DNA from: Thereva unica
Taxonomy: Eukaryota; Arthropoda; Insecta; Diptera; Therevidae
Length of the DNA: 64,000 bases
Assembly (NCBI GenBank): GCA_949987705.1
Contig: OX465285.1
Span: 1,116,001 to 1,180,000, forward strand
Direction of reading: 5' to 3'
Made by a program: the position numbers and the translations under genes. Positions within the stretch are counted from its first letter, which is position 1. The number at the start of each line of letters is the position of its first letter. Positions 43,980 to 55,559 of this stretch are shown in pieces. The notes under the pieces were generated by a model. The model was not told the DNA's origin. It saw only the letters and a program-made list of their open reading frames with translations, and did no database searches.

Positions 43980-44710
43980 GGGGTCGCCCATGAATTACGT
44001 AAGGTGCTTAGGGGGTAGGAGAGGGTTCGAGCCGAGTTTGAATGGTTTTCGCACATTGCCTTCAGTTTCGAGTGGATACGGCTTGAATTCGTGCCGTCAA
44101 TTCACTGCTTGAGACTGAATAGAAGTTCTGCGGTGGTAGCACGTAAATTGTTTCAGTCGACCTCTTCATACAAAAGTGTTACAAAAATTTCGATTGATGC
44201 TGCAAACATGCTAAGAGCGACCGACGAATCGCTTTGCTCAGCGACTATCAAAAACGAATAGAACACACCGCTTTTGTATGAAGCTGCACAATCTGCAGAC
44301 CATTGCGATAACTACGCCGCCGAGCTCGGCTACCGAATCAATCCAAGTTCTATTTCGTAGCCGTCGCCTGTGCACTGTGGCATGGGTTTGTGTTGCTATT
44401 CTTGTGTGCTCCTGTGGGCGTGTGTAGATACTCGGCTGTGCAAGATGTTTATTCCGGTGTGTGTTTTTTAATTTGTGTCGCCGTCGCTATTTGTGTGTGC
44501 TCGCAACGAATTCGTCGGGCCATTCACCGTGGCCGAGGAAAACAGTTTCGCCGTCGCCCTTAGCATGTTTACAGTATGAAACAACTTACGTGCTACCACC
44601 TTAGATCTTCAGGCACAAACTGACGACAAATGCCAAATACATATTTTGAGAGATCCCCTCTTCGATGTTTGCGTATTGAAACGGTACGCTAACATTTTTT
44701 AGACTGCAGG
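43980..44710 (-). mobile_element. fragmentary TIR element with family A DNA inside
   Basis: Begins GGGGTCGCCCATGAATTACG, the same end type as the element at 52761. Inside, minus-strand family A sequence (GAACTTCTATTC, GCCTGAAGATC, GTCGTCAG) is split by a MITE at 44132-44600. The right terminal repeat is not found, so it is truncated or diverged. Confidence 0.55.
44132..44600. mobile_element. 469-bp MITE (repeat B long form) inserted in family A
   Basis: The ends GGTGGTAGCACGTAAATTGT and GGTGGTAGCACGTAAGTTGT (reverse complement of the right end) are inverted repeats. Inner blocks match the shorter repeat at 15360-15580, including CGCCGTCGCCCTTAGCATGT near the right end. The uninterrupted target is visible at 53259 (GAAGTTCAGATCTTCAGG), so this is a nested insertion. 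Confidence 0.75.
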
Positions 44711-44711
44711 A

Positions 44712-44836
44712 TGGAAAACAAATTGGAGCTTTACGCAGTAAACCGGTTTTCGGTCGATTGTGTAAGTCAAGCAGCATTGGACGTGGTTAGTACCTAGTAG
44801 GGGGACCGCTTGGTAAAACGACATTTGCGTTTGGAA
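44712..44836 (+). pseudogene. 5S rRNA-like segment (copy 3)
   Basis: Contains CCGGTTTTCGGTCGATTGTG, then TCAAGCAGCATTGGACGTGG, TTAGTACCTAGTAGGGGGAC and CGCTTGGTAAAACGACA. These follow 5S rRNA in order, with scattered changes including loss of the GATGGGGGACC spacing. It shares CATTGGACGTGGTTAGTAC and TTGGTAAAACGACA with copy 1 at 2.2 kb, against true 5S. The two therefore descend from a common changed ancestor. Confidence 0.7.
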
Positions 44837-47800
44837 CGGAATGGCGCATTTTTAGAAATCCATGACGGTAGCGGAAGCGTTCATGCCCCTGTGGTGGGCG
44901 TATTTGTTCGCTATGCGTGCTAATTGCGAGCGCGTATTTAGCTATATTTTTTTAACAGGTAGTAAGGATATGTTAATCTCACTGAATAAGGAAAACCCAT
45001 TTTTAAGAGAATTTTCCAGGCCAAATCGGTTTATCATCTATATTTTCTTCAGATAGATCCTTGTCTGCCATGTAGATTTTTATGATGTTTTTATTACCCT
45101 TTTATTACCTATGGTAATTAAGATTTTTCTTACATATAGTACATTTAACATAAATAGTATTTTCGATACCTTTTTAGGCAATTATAAGCAAATGTGACAT
45201 CCATTGCTATGACTAGTTTCCTAATGCCTCAATATCCATACAAGATGAAGCTTTTGTATGTGGAAACTTCTAATTATACCGAAAAACAAAAACGTAAATA
45301 TGATTCAGTCATCGTCTACAAAAAGTAAAACAAAATCATTGAATAATCAACATAAAAACATGTCAGATGAGTTGAAAACGAGGTGCAAATGGTCATACTT
45401 AGTTCAGGTGACTGAATACCACGGCGAACACATGATCATAGCGTAACGATTATAGCTTGATAAGTATATCCAAACTACCCGGATGTGAAATTAGTTGCAT
45501 TCACCAAATAACCCGTTGAAAATGTTTCAAGTAGTGGAAATGCTTGCTTTCAAACAAATGCTGAATGCAAGCAAATGCAAATGGCGATTACCAAGTTTTG
45601 GTTAAACTTTATACAAGCTGTTTTGATGGGAAATATTTGTGGGATGTTTTGAAGGTGTACTATGTTTGATAAATATTGAACTTTGCTATAACTGTATAAC
45701 CAAGAATTTTTATTACCACATGAACCAAAACTTTTAAAACGCGTTATGATCTGAAAATTTCAACGAGTCCATAAAAAACACACGCCTAAGCAAAAAATCT
45801 CACGTTTTAGCAATTTTAGCATTGTTGTTCGCCCGTTATCAAAATTAATATATTCTTGTCCCCTGAAACCGGCTGCAGGGAAAAAACTCGAAAAACCCCA
45901 GTTTCATAATCTTTTAATCGATCTAAGACTTTGGGGAGCAAAAAAGAACTCTGAATCGCCTACGAACTCGACTGCTGGAGCTTTTATAGCATTTAATAAA
46001 AAAAAAAGAAAAAAAGAAAACTTCCAACAGATTAAAATCAAAAATCCAACATTGAATTCCCAGACGAGACGCTTCTTGAGCTTTAAAAAGAGCCGCCGCG
46101 AACTGGGTCTTTGCCCTGGATTTCAATAGGGACTGAGGAGCCCCAGCAGCAGCAGAGCCAGGCAAGCATACAGCATAGGGACTGTGCACGCTGTATCTGG
46201 ATATATTCCTCAAGGTACCACAAGAGCCCCCGTAGATCTTCCCCCGGTCGCCCATCAGGAGTTCATTGTGTTCCCATTACTGGTGTCTATTGAACTCACC
46301 AGAAAACGTCGAATTTTGTTTTATTTTCGGCAGAATTTTCGTCGTTAACCCTTTCGCTCCTTCGATGCTTGTTTTTTTGATCGAAGAATTCGCAGGGCTT
46401 CAAGGCGAATTTTTTTTGCCGTCATGTCTGGAGTCTGGAAGGGTTATTGCTACTTACCGCGTCACTTCAAAGGGTTTATGATCCTTAGCCCCAGCACTCT
46501 CTGGACTAAGTGATTTCGCAGACGATTTTAAGTGCATACGAAAAAAGGCGAACAGACATTGTCGACGCGAAGGGTAAGTAGGGAGGAGATTTTTGACATC
46601 AGCTTGAGAATAACCCTTGCCAAAAAAACATCGCAAAAAAACATCGAAGCCACCGTGCTGTGCCCAATTTCCGTAGGAAGAATGGAGGTCATCAGCTCTT
46701 GAGAAACACAATCCGCCAAGAGCTGCCTGCTGAAACGGGAAATATGAGTCCCGAGACCAGACGGCAACTTGAGTCCCTCTCCATTAAGCAAAACCCATGT
46801 TCACTCTACTTTTTTTTCATGTGTTTGTGGCCAGACCCAGTTGAGCATGGAGGTCCGCACCGTGCGACCCGATTGCCCTGCAAATTGCAACAGAAGGTAA
46901 ACAACTCAGCGGGGGGAGACGGACAGGCGGAGTTCCGGGAGAGCCGAAACAAATTGAGCAAAACTGAGCAAAAAAGGACGCCTCACCCGTTCTTGAATTC
47001 AGTCATTCACCCGCTGGCATTTTTGGTCAGGCCGTCGCATTGAGGCCGCCCGATCCGACGATCGGTTCTGGTGGCGGCAGCATGATCATTCTTCGACTTC
47101 GACTATGATCATTGACAATATTTTTTTTGTCGGCCCGTCTGGCCGCCGCGCCGCCTCTGTTGCTCCTCTTGTATTGACCATAGTCCGAGATTCACTTATC
47201 AAATTTGCGTTTTCGGAGTATGTTTTTTTACTAAATAAACGGCGATCAAAACAAAAGCAGCACTGTGGAGCTTTTTGGAAGCACTCCAGTCCAATTTGTA
47301 GTGATTGTTGTCATCAACCCGTCGAAGTCCGTTTTGGTAGCAATTGGAGGCATGCAAAAATTCTGCAAAATTTATTGCCGACATTTAAACGCCAAACTTT
47401 TTTCGTCCGGTCCGAATCATTTCTTTCGGAGTCAATCTAAAATTAGGAATTGAGTCCGCCCCTAGGAATTTTTATTTTCGAGCGGGAAAAAAGTTCTCGA
47501 CATTATAAGAAAAACACAATTTTTTTTGCAATAATATTTACACTTTATCCAGATTTATTGATGAGTGGAAAGCGAGAGAAAATTTTTGGTTAAGTGTAAA
47601 TATATAAATTTCCGAAAATTGCTTTTTTCTTCTTCAAATTTAATCTTCAAAATGCAAAAAAATTGAGTTTAAAAATATTTTCTTTTTAAACAATTTGTGG
47701 TCAAGGTTAAAGAAATGATTTTTTACTTGTGTGCTGCATTTTAGGAATCCGTAAATGGTGCGTTTTTTAAGGGAAGAGAAATGTTCACAGTAATTACAAG

Positions 47801-49199
47801 TGTTGTTCAATCAGTAAGATCAATAGAATGGGCAGTCACCAGAGAGATTGCTCTGTACCTATATTCTTATTTGATTAATACTATTAATAGCGCCTCATGC
47901 CTTTTTACATTTAAGTAAGTGGCAGCCGCAATAAAACCTTTACATTCAAAATTATTTTTTACTTTTTGGTTCATTTTAAAAATATTCTATAAGTCTTCCG
48001 CCATTTTGTGGTGACCGCAATATTATATTTAAAATGACGCCATACAGCTAATTGTATTCCGCCTGTCATGCCCTTTGATTTGATACCCATTTCGGGGGGC
48101 GGGGAACACAACTGCAAAAATCGGCCGCCATCTTGGAGCTTGACTTTTTGACAAAATGGTCAGATTGCATTGCCACGTGAACTACGCAGGCATACGAAAT
48201 TTGAAATTAATCGGCTATATGAAAGTGGGTCACATTTCATTCCACTCGAATTGTGGAACACGTTTGATTATCTCTACACACCGCAGGCCATTCATCATTG
48301 TGCCGCCCGTGAGGGTGATAGCTATTGTGTTTTGGAACTACCAAGGAGCCAGTATATTCAATATTTAGAAAAAGGCCAAACAATCACAGAAGAACCAATG
48401 GCTGCGCAATCAAAGGGCAAGAAAGAAGCTATGAAATCACACTCTTGCCATTGTCATAGAAAAATTGCCTTCTCTACTTTATTTCTTATTCCCCAACATT
48501 AAAATTTGGCTCGTTCTAAAGAAATTTTCATCACGAGGATGCAAGACCTCTGTGCCAAGCTAAGCCCACGGAGTTGGAAAAGTGGAGAATTTCGTGATTC
48601 AAATTAAAAGAAAACTTTTGCTTCGTTTTTGCGTGGAAGCATGCATCCTCGTATACTAAGGTTTCGGCGGCATATTATCATAGCTCTTGAACATTTAGTT
48701 AGTAACCGATATAGGGCCAGGAATAGTTGATGAAGAATGAACTACAATGATATGATGATCTCGTCCTCGTCGACCAATTATGCTAATCTTGTCGTTAGAA
48801 AGCATCCAGGTTAAAGCTGTTCGCTGGGAGCAGAAAAGCCGCGATAGTAGAGACTCAATCTCCTCCTCTGTATAGCCTAACAGTCGCACAAGTACAACAG
48901 CTACAATAAAATCTTCCTCTATTCGGCTTAGATGATAATTGAACGAACAGTGGCATGCCAGGAGCCCAGTTTTCTATTTTTAGTACCTACCTCTTGAAAA
49001 TTAGAAGTTTGCCCGCTTTAGCTTTGTCGATTTGAATGAATCTTTTAACTTTACGAGTGCCAGTAGGTCCTTGTCGATCCATGGCCGATCTTACGTGGGA
49101 GTTAGCTAACCTGCAGCAAGTTTCGGACCAAAAAATGATGAAGTTGCCCTTATTCTAGCCAGACCATCGGCAATATGGCCTCATCAACGTAATATTGTT
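44837..49199. other. long stretch without a recognisable gene
   Basis: More than 4 kb of AT-rich DNA. Medium open frames (46660-47043, 48170-48502) carry no known motif. No repeat shared with the rest of the window was recognised. Confidence 0.5.
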
Positions 49200-49728
49200 G
49201 TTCCTGTCAAGGGATTTTAGAGAGAGGAGACAATCCAGGGCAGTCCTTGACGACATCCTGTGGGATTTAATAACGATCTTAGAGCAATTTGGAGTTTTAT
49301 TAATACAAGTCTGAGATTCTTGGAGCTAAAGCCTGAACTACATTGAAAAGAAGCGCAGTGCAGCACTGTGCAGTATATTGAAGTGGTTTATTAGAGAACT
49401 TTGGAAGTCCGCAACCGCTTTAGGGAGAGTGAGTGAGTCCCTCGAAGAGGGGCTTGCTTAGACTAAGGTAGAGCGAAAGAAGACGCTAAAAAAACCGAAA
49501 AGAACAGCAAAAGAAGCCACCAGAGTAAACCCACAAAATAGGGTGAAACCGAATGTGTATATAATAACTGAGACAAGCGAGATATCCTACTTGAACATCC
49601 TGAGGAAGATTAGATCGGACACCTCCTCAGCGAATCTTGGGGCCGAGGTAAGGCGTTTCTGGCGAACGCAAAAAGGAGACCCTGGAACTGACGGCCGGAA
49701 AAGGAAAATCGTAGATCTCAAGACCTAA
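49200..49728 (+). pseudogene. R1/LOA-type ORF1 (gag) fragment
   Basis: The best part is 49543-49728: TSEISYLNILRKIRSDTSSA, NLGAEVRRFWRTQKGD and GRKRKIVDL. It follows the gag pattern (SYADxLKxIRxDxxLxxLGxxVRRxRRTxKGDLLLEL) and resembles the remnant at 27.68 kb. The N-terminal basic part upstream is decayed. Nothing of ORF2 follows. Instead an I-type fragment of opposite strand abuts it. Confidence 0.7.
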
Positions 49729-49729
49729 G

Positions 49730-50210
49730 CGGGTCGTATGCATTCAGATCAGATAGTGCCCGGTCAGAATTCCCACTATAGTTGAGAGGTCTTATCTCTC
49801 GAGGAGCAGTAGTAAGATGGCCCGCCTGAGATTATAAGGCGGTCAGGTTAATTTGCATCGGAGTTTGAAGGTGGCCCAAGGTATACCAACCCTTTTCTTC
49901 CCTGGAAAAAGAGCCGTGGTCGTACCTCTCCTAGCCATTTCGTCAGCTATACAATTTACTTCTATGTTTCGATGACCAGACCTTCAGAGATAATTTTAAA
50001 GCTGTTTGTGCAAGAGCGCACGGCCTTTCAGAGCTGAAAGAGGGCCTTGTGGGCATTCTGACTGACCACTGATAATGGTCATATACGGTTTGTCGAAGTC
50101 CAGAGCAGCAGGAATGGTATCGAACAAGGTGAGCATTGACTCCAGGTTTAGTTTCTTGACAAACGATAATCTACAAGGTCTTGTAGCCTAAAAGAAAATA
50201 GCCCCTGTAG
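49730..50210 (-). pseudogene. I/LOA-type RNase H and tail fragment
   Basis: The minus strand reads SGHRNIEVNCIADEMARRGT near 49985-49919, which is the GHxxIxGNCxADELARxG block of RNase H in these elements. Later, near 49770, ILTGHYLI and MHTTRLGL match the following GHxxIGxHAxRLGL block. An earlier LDFDKPYMTIISG-type stretch is weaker. Stops interrupt it, and no RT is left. Confidence 0.65.
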
Positions 50211-50756
50211 TCACAGCGTCTCCATTCTCCATTACTAGGCGTTTCTTTTCGTTTAAACCAGTGCTAATAAAGAAAACAGCTCCAAAGTGGTCACGGCAAT
50301 TAGGAGTCGACAGAAAAAAATAAGACGTCTAGTCTTTCTCAACTGAAAACAATCGATATGTACACACCAAAAAGAGCTTCTTGCATGGCTGACTAATTTT
50401 GGAACTTTATAGAAGCCTTGTTTGCAGCAAGAGACACCAAAAACGCGAGTTCCTCCAGACAATAATTAAATCCAAGGCTTTCTCACAAACAACAAAACCA
50501 TTTTTTTACGCAATCACAATACGCCGCAAGTGTCGCCCCGAAAAATCCCAGTTTATTTTTTTTTATTTTTTACTTCACGCATTGTTGGCCAAGACTTTCA
50601 AAATATCGCATGCATTCCGCCCAGTCTATGATGTGTAGAAAATATGTTTCTCGTTGTTGCTGAATACTGCACTGCATTTAATCGCTGCAACATTCGCTTC
50701 AAGATTTATGCAATTCAGCCTTGAATACCAGGCAGCATGAGCTGCAGTAGAAGATT
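50211..50756. other. no recognised content
   Basis: AT-rich, motif-less, ending in a long T run. Confidence 0.5.
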
Positions 50757-51230
50757 TTTTTTTTTTTTTTTTTTTTTATGTGACAGTGCTAAGCTCAGGA
50801 GTCACCCTTTGTACTACCAGTCCGTCATGTCATTTGTCACGTCATGGTGCAAGGTCTAGCAGTAAGCTTAGTACGGGGAGGGGAGGGGGGTATAGGTTAA
50901 GGGTTAAAAGGAACGGGGGGGTATTGAAGAAGGTGGTGATGAACCCTGCGTTTGAACTCTTGGATGTTGTAGGAGCTCGGAAATACTGACTGCGAGAGAC
51001 TATTCCACAGTCGAGTTGTTCTATTAACAAACGAATTCATATCTTGTTGAGTGCGTGAAAGGGGTAGTTGCAGGTGAAGGGAATGAGACGAGTGGGCTAA
51101 TCTGGTGTTGCGGTTATAAGATTGCCGTGGAGGCAGGAGAGCGTTTAACTCGGAGGAACAGTCATTATGATAGTAGCGATAAAATTTTGTCAGTGCTGCT
51201 ACATTCCTACGATGCATGCAATGCAATGGT
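50757..51230 (-). pseudogene. CR1/L2-like retrotransposon 3' end, copy 2
   Basis: A 109-codon open minus-strand frame includes NVAALTKFYRYYHNDCSSEL, RNTRLAHSSHS, RTQQDMNSFVNRTTRLWNSL and FPSSYNIQEFKRRVHHHL. This is the C terminus of CR1/L2-type polyproteins (RLWNSLP...F...FKxxxxxHL). The element is 5'-truncated near 51230. Its 3' end reaches a poly-T of about 20 bases on the plus strand (50757-50777), that is, a poly-A tail on its own strand. The open frame and long tail suggest a fairly young dead-on-arrival copy. Confidence 0.75.
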
Positions 51231-52757
51231 AATATCGATAAAATATTGGAAAAAATAAAACCGCAATATTTTTATATTAAGTAAAAAAATCGCTTTAAGC
51301 GCGCTCAAGGTAACCGCCACACCACACCAATGAAGTAGTTTTTTTTTTTGAGACACGTGTCTGACATTAAAGTTTAAAACTATCGCGGCGGAAAAATCTT
51401 ACGCATAATCTCACGGCCATGAATATTCAACACAATGGTGAAAAAGTCACCGCCAGTTCTTGCTGCATTAAAATACAAACAAAAATAAATTTACAACAAT
51501 CTCAAAACTTGTGATTGAGTGTAATAACACAAAAACAAAAAAATGAATTCGCTGCAGCAAAAGCACAAACAATTATAAAAGAACTCGTTTAGAAATTTCT
51601 CACACACGTTCCACACAAGTTCCACACACGTTCCACAGTTCATTTCGTGCTTTTGGCGAGCCCGTTGGGGCATGGCGAGGATGTACACATGGTGGCACAT
51701 AAATAAAAATGAAATAAATTCGCTTGGAAAATTTAAAGGTCACGGCGAAAATTGAAAATAGTTCGCCTTTTCTTTGTTTTAACCTTAACCCCCATCGCCG
51801 TGCGGTAGCAGCAGTGTTTCGCTGCAAAAAAAATTAAAAAAAAAGTATAGGAGGCGTGAGCGGAAGATTAATGGTGTTCGAGCGGGTGTTAGACAATACA
51901 ATAATAGCAGATCGGAAAAGCTGGTCTCCTCCACGTGCAGTGGGGCTGACATAAGCGCGCTTATTATTTACGGCAAATTGAACGGCAAAAAAATCAATAG
52001 ATCCAACGTCATCGAGCGTGAACTTAGGCCAATTGAAAAGCCATCAGTCATATCGGATTATTGGCTAGAACGCCTTGTGTCGGTCGGGCTGTGATATTGG
52101 CATGTGCACCTTCCTAGTTTTACTACAGGCAACATGGCGGCTAGGTGGAGGTGGGAGGGGGGGTTTGAATTGAGATGGCATTGCAGCAGCTCAATGTCAA
52201 CGTCAATGCTGATTGCTTTTTTTTTATTATTATTCTGTAATAATAATCAACCGCTGTGGATTGTGTGTTCTGTTTCGTTCTAGAAACAAGCTGCAGGCAA
52301 CGGCGAAACACCGCAGCAGAACCACCATTTGACGACTTAACATATAATATGCCATGCATGCTGACGGCCATTGAAGCGAAATTGAATGAAGCAAAAAAAA
52401 TAAATACAAAAACAAAAGAAAATAAATATTTTCAGTGGCGCCCCCCGTTTGGTAGTTTTTGTTTTTTTCGTGTGCGGTTATTTATCAGCATGTTTAGATA
52501 GACGCGGCGGTCTCTATTATTGCCACTAGCCCCCGGATTGCTGTGTGTGCGCATGATTTTATGACCTATTAGCAGGGATTTGGGGCCAGAGGAATTTCCG
52601 TGGTGACGCATTTTTGTTATAATAAAAATAAAAATTAAAGTGCTGGTCGCTGGCTTGATAACAAATGACGGAGATTGAAAGTATTTGTCGATATCATTTT
52701 TGTTTTAAAAAAAATTGAATGACGTCAAGAAAGCTGCTTAATGGGAGCATATTTTTA
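51231..52757. other. no recognised gene
   Basis: AT-rich DNA with A and T runs. Minus-strand frames near 51491-51827 overlap in two frames and lack motifs. Confidence 0.5.
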
Positions 52758-52760
52758 TTG

Positions 52761-53653
52761 GGGGTCGTCCATTAATTAAATGAGGCGTTTAGGGGGAGGG
52801 GGCCGAGCCGAATCACACCAAATCTCACGTGGGGGAGAGGGGGTCTCGACAAATCTAACGTATTTTTTTTTAAAAACAAATAGTGTAACATTGCACAGAA
52901 ATACTGAGTTAAATTAAGTAAAACGTGTTTCTCCACTAAAGATCCCCCATTCACTTACAGGCCGGCCGGCACGACTAAACTTGACTCAGTCTAACTGAGG
53001 GATGAGCCTGACAGGCCGTGGCCTGTAGGTAAAGTCCTGATTCCCTACAAACACACAAGCGAAAACGACTGCTTAGCATAGCAGGTTATTAATTCAAGTG
53101 CAAAAATACTCATGGCTCCAACGAAAGCTTTAAGCCTCACGCCGTGAACACAAAAGAGCAAAAAAGCGCAAACGCGATTGTGGATGGTTTTCACGACTAG
53201 CTCGCGCCTTGCTTTCCGTTCCGAGTGGATACGGTGTGAATTCTTAGGGAATAGAAGTTCAGATCTTCAGGCCCGGACTGACGATAAATGTGCGAGTTTC
53301 GCAGGTTTCTTGAACTGCAGGCCCCATACTAGAGTGATGAGCTACACTAGCTAGACTTGTCTACCAAGACAAGACAAGACAAGGATAAGTCAAGACTGCA
53401 AGATCAAGATAGCAAGGCTTTTTGCTGGCGTCCTGTGTGTAAATTGGGGCCTTAAGATAGGGGTAAATCCTACACAAAAATTGGTTGTCGATTATCAAAC
53501 GTGCGTCTCGTCAAATGCTGCAGAGTACGAGCCAAGTAACACTGACCAGCGAAAAGGCCCTTAGAATTTAGAACTACAAGAAGGTACGCGCCGAATTTTA
53601 GCTTAATGTCGAAAAATCCCCAAAATCACCTCACGTAATTTATGGACGACCCC
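52761..53653. mobile_element. 893-bp TIR element with TTG target duplication
   Basis: The ends GGGGTCGTCCATTAATTAAA and GGGGTCGTCCATAAATTACG (reverse complement of the right end) are inverted repeats. TTG flanks both sides (52758-52760 and 53654-53656). No transposase frame is seen. Family A DNA occupies 52937-53328 in minus orientation. An AGACA/CAAGA repeat lies at 53365-53395. This type of end is widespread in animal repeats, but I do not assign a superfamily. Confidence 0.75.
52937..53328 (-). mobile_element. family A element, copy 4, nested
   Basis: Plus-strand reading starts ATTCACTTACAGGCCGGCCG, then CTCAGTCTAACTGAGG, GCCTGACAGGCCGTGGCCTG, GGAATAGAAGTTCAGATCTT and TGCAGGCCCCAT. It is the inverse of the copies at 23.5 and 31.5 kb. 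It carries an extra internal block (GCTCGCGCC...GAGTGGATACGG...GAATTC) that is also present in the 44-kb fragment. Confidence 0.75.
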
Positions 53654-53656
53654 TTG

Positions 53657-54517
53657 TATATTTTTAGCCTGGAACATGGCTCGGACCTAGTATTTCGTAT
53701 TACAGCGCCAATGATGACTTCTTAACGATTGCATCGACAATGTTATCACTTATCTTTATATTTTAAAACAACAACAATAAAACCGGCTTAAGCCAGATTA
53801 AATATCTGCAATTTCCCTGCTTGTTGCTATCTACTTAATCGAGGAAATGTTTCTTGACAAGCAAAAGAGAAATTTATTGCCTTTCGGATTTTTTTTTATA
53901 ATTTTATTTTTTTTATCGTTATCAACCAAACACGAAACAAGACACAGGAAACCGATTGAATAATAAATAATAGGAAAAGTTTGTGAGTAGATGTGTAATT
54001 GATTGAATTAAACAACAAAGTAATTACAGATAATAAAAAGAGAAATCTAGCTCTATCAAAAAAATATCTAATTATACTCTGACAAGACTTCCAAAAATAA
54101 TAATTTCAAGAAAAGAACGTTGCAAAAAAATGACTGATTCATACTTGATCTTGTTAAATTGATTAATCTCTGGACGCAAAAAACACGACTTGTTTGCTTG
54201 TTAAAAGAAGATATTTGGGAGTGATTCAGCGCAGTGCTACTGTTTGCGATTGAAAGACTGAATTGGACCCTCGAGCTATGTTAAAATTACAGCGTAATTC
54301 GATGAAGCTTTTACGGAAGGAAGATCTTAAAAACAATTAAGGAAAATCATTGTAAATCAGGTTTCTTTGGTATTGGACTCGTTTGAAATTTATGCCTCCC
54401 AGCAAAAATGATTATAAATAAATATGACATGAGAAATTTCATGTAGAAAATTAATATACAAATCAAGTAAAGGTGGAGAATTACAGCATTTTTGGGTCCA
54501 TATACTTGGATTGTGTC
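53657..54517. other. no recognised content
   Basis: AT-rich DNA without motifs. Confidence 0.5.
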
Positions 54518-54720
54518 TCATGTGTTACCAAACGGTCCCCCAACTAAGTAATAACCATGTGCAATGCTGCTTGACCTCAGTAATCCAAAGAGAATCGGTC
54601 GATTGAGTATGATAGTGGTACCATTTTTATAATAATCACGATAATTTCTCATTTTCTTCATCTTATACAATTTCTTAAAGCTTAAGTGTTCCTTCCTTCG
54701 AACCAAGCTTAATACTAGCT
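54518..54720 (-). pseudogene. 5S rRNA-like segment (copy 4) with shared flank
   Basis: The minus strand from about 54635 to 54518 reads GACCGATTCTCTTTGGATTA, TCAAGCAGCATTGCACATGG, TTATTACTTAGTTGGGGGAC and CGTTTGGTAACAC, following 5S in order. The flank near 54659-54690 (CATCTTATACAATTTCTT) also flanks copy 1 near 2280-2310. The repeated unit is therefore larger than 5S itself, as for a 5S-related SINE or a pseudogene spread inside another repeat. Confidence 0.7.
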
Positions 54721-55135
54721 AACTTGGAGGCCAACGGGTGGTAGCAAAGGCTTCGGAAGATGGTGGCACCAAATTTGTCACTTCTATCAAAACTCGAGAA
54801 GAATCACTGCAGATGAACCCCAAGCATCTACATATATGTATGAGCAAGTTCTAATCTTTTATCCCCGGCGGTACTACTTCACAAGGAGCTTGCCGGTCGA
54901 ATGGCGAGGTCTCTGCGCCATAAATCAGAGCTTTAAGACGGCTGGGCTGTAGATTAGCAACCCGCTTCCATAAAAACACTAGTGCTACAAACAACACAAG
55001 GTCGACCTTTGCTTTTCGAAACAGGACATGAATCGGAACTTAGAATGAAAGAACACTGCTTCCTGAGAGACGGCTGGATAAAGTCCTCAACGAGATGAAC
55101 CGGAATAAAATCAAGATCATGAGATTTAACGAGGC
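54721..55135. other. no recognised content
   Basis: Motif-less spacer. Confidence 0.5.
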
Positions 55136-55236
55136 CAGGGGTGGTAGCACGTAAGTTGTTTCAATCGACCTCTTCATACCTCTTCAATTCGAGATTTTTG
55201 TATGATGAGGTCGATTGAAAGAAGCTTCCACCCCTG
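55136..55236. mobile_element. 101-bp MITE, almost entirely inverted repeat
   Basis: The left arm contains GGGGTGGTAGCACGTAAGTT and TTTCAATCGACCTCTTCATA. The right arm is its imperfect reverse complement (AGGGGTGGAAGC, TTTCAATCGACCTCATCATA). It shares its outer 40 bases with the 469-bp MITE at 44132, of which it may be a deleted form. No clear target duplication. Confidence 0.7.
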
Positions 55237-55559
55237 ATGGCATGATGGAAGAAACAATCTGCCGAAAGTGAGTGAAGTGAGTCTTTCTATTATTCTGGTA
55301 GGAGCCAAACAGAAAACCGTAGGAATCGTAGTCGCGTTCGCGTAATACTCACCAGCTCCAGCCTCATTAGTTGTCCTTGTCACCAGTCTCTGAGAGGATT
55401 ATTACCGTGCGTCTGCGTACCAGACTAAGAAGTACTACGGTAGTCCAATGCCACATAACTAAGCAGTCGATGGCATAAAGGACGAATTTTATATACTACT
55501 GACTAAACGTTTTCGCTATATTCGCAGGAAAGAGAACATGGGTGGGTTTTGATGGATGA
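55237..55559. other. no recognised content
   Basis: Motif-less spacer. Confidence 0.5.

Noticed and set aside
44020..44040. GGTTCGAGCC as a tRNA B box
   Set aside because: No A box, acceptor stem or anticodon arm could be placed around it.
46660..47043. 127-codon plus-strand frame
   Set aside because: Mixed composition without motif. Overlaps minus-strand frames of similar quality.
48170..48502. 110-codon plus-strand frame
   Set aside because: Overlaps another frame on the same strand and has no known domain. Chance is likelier.
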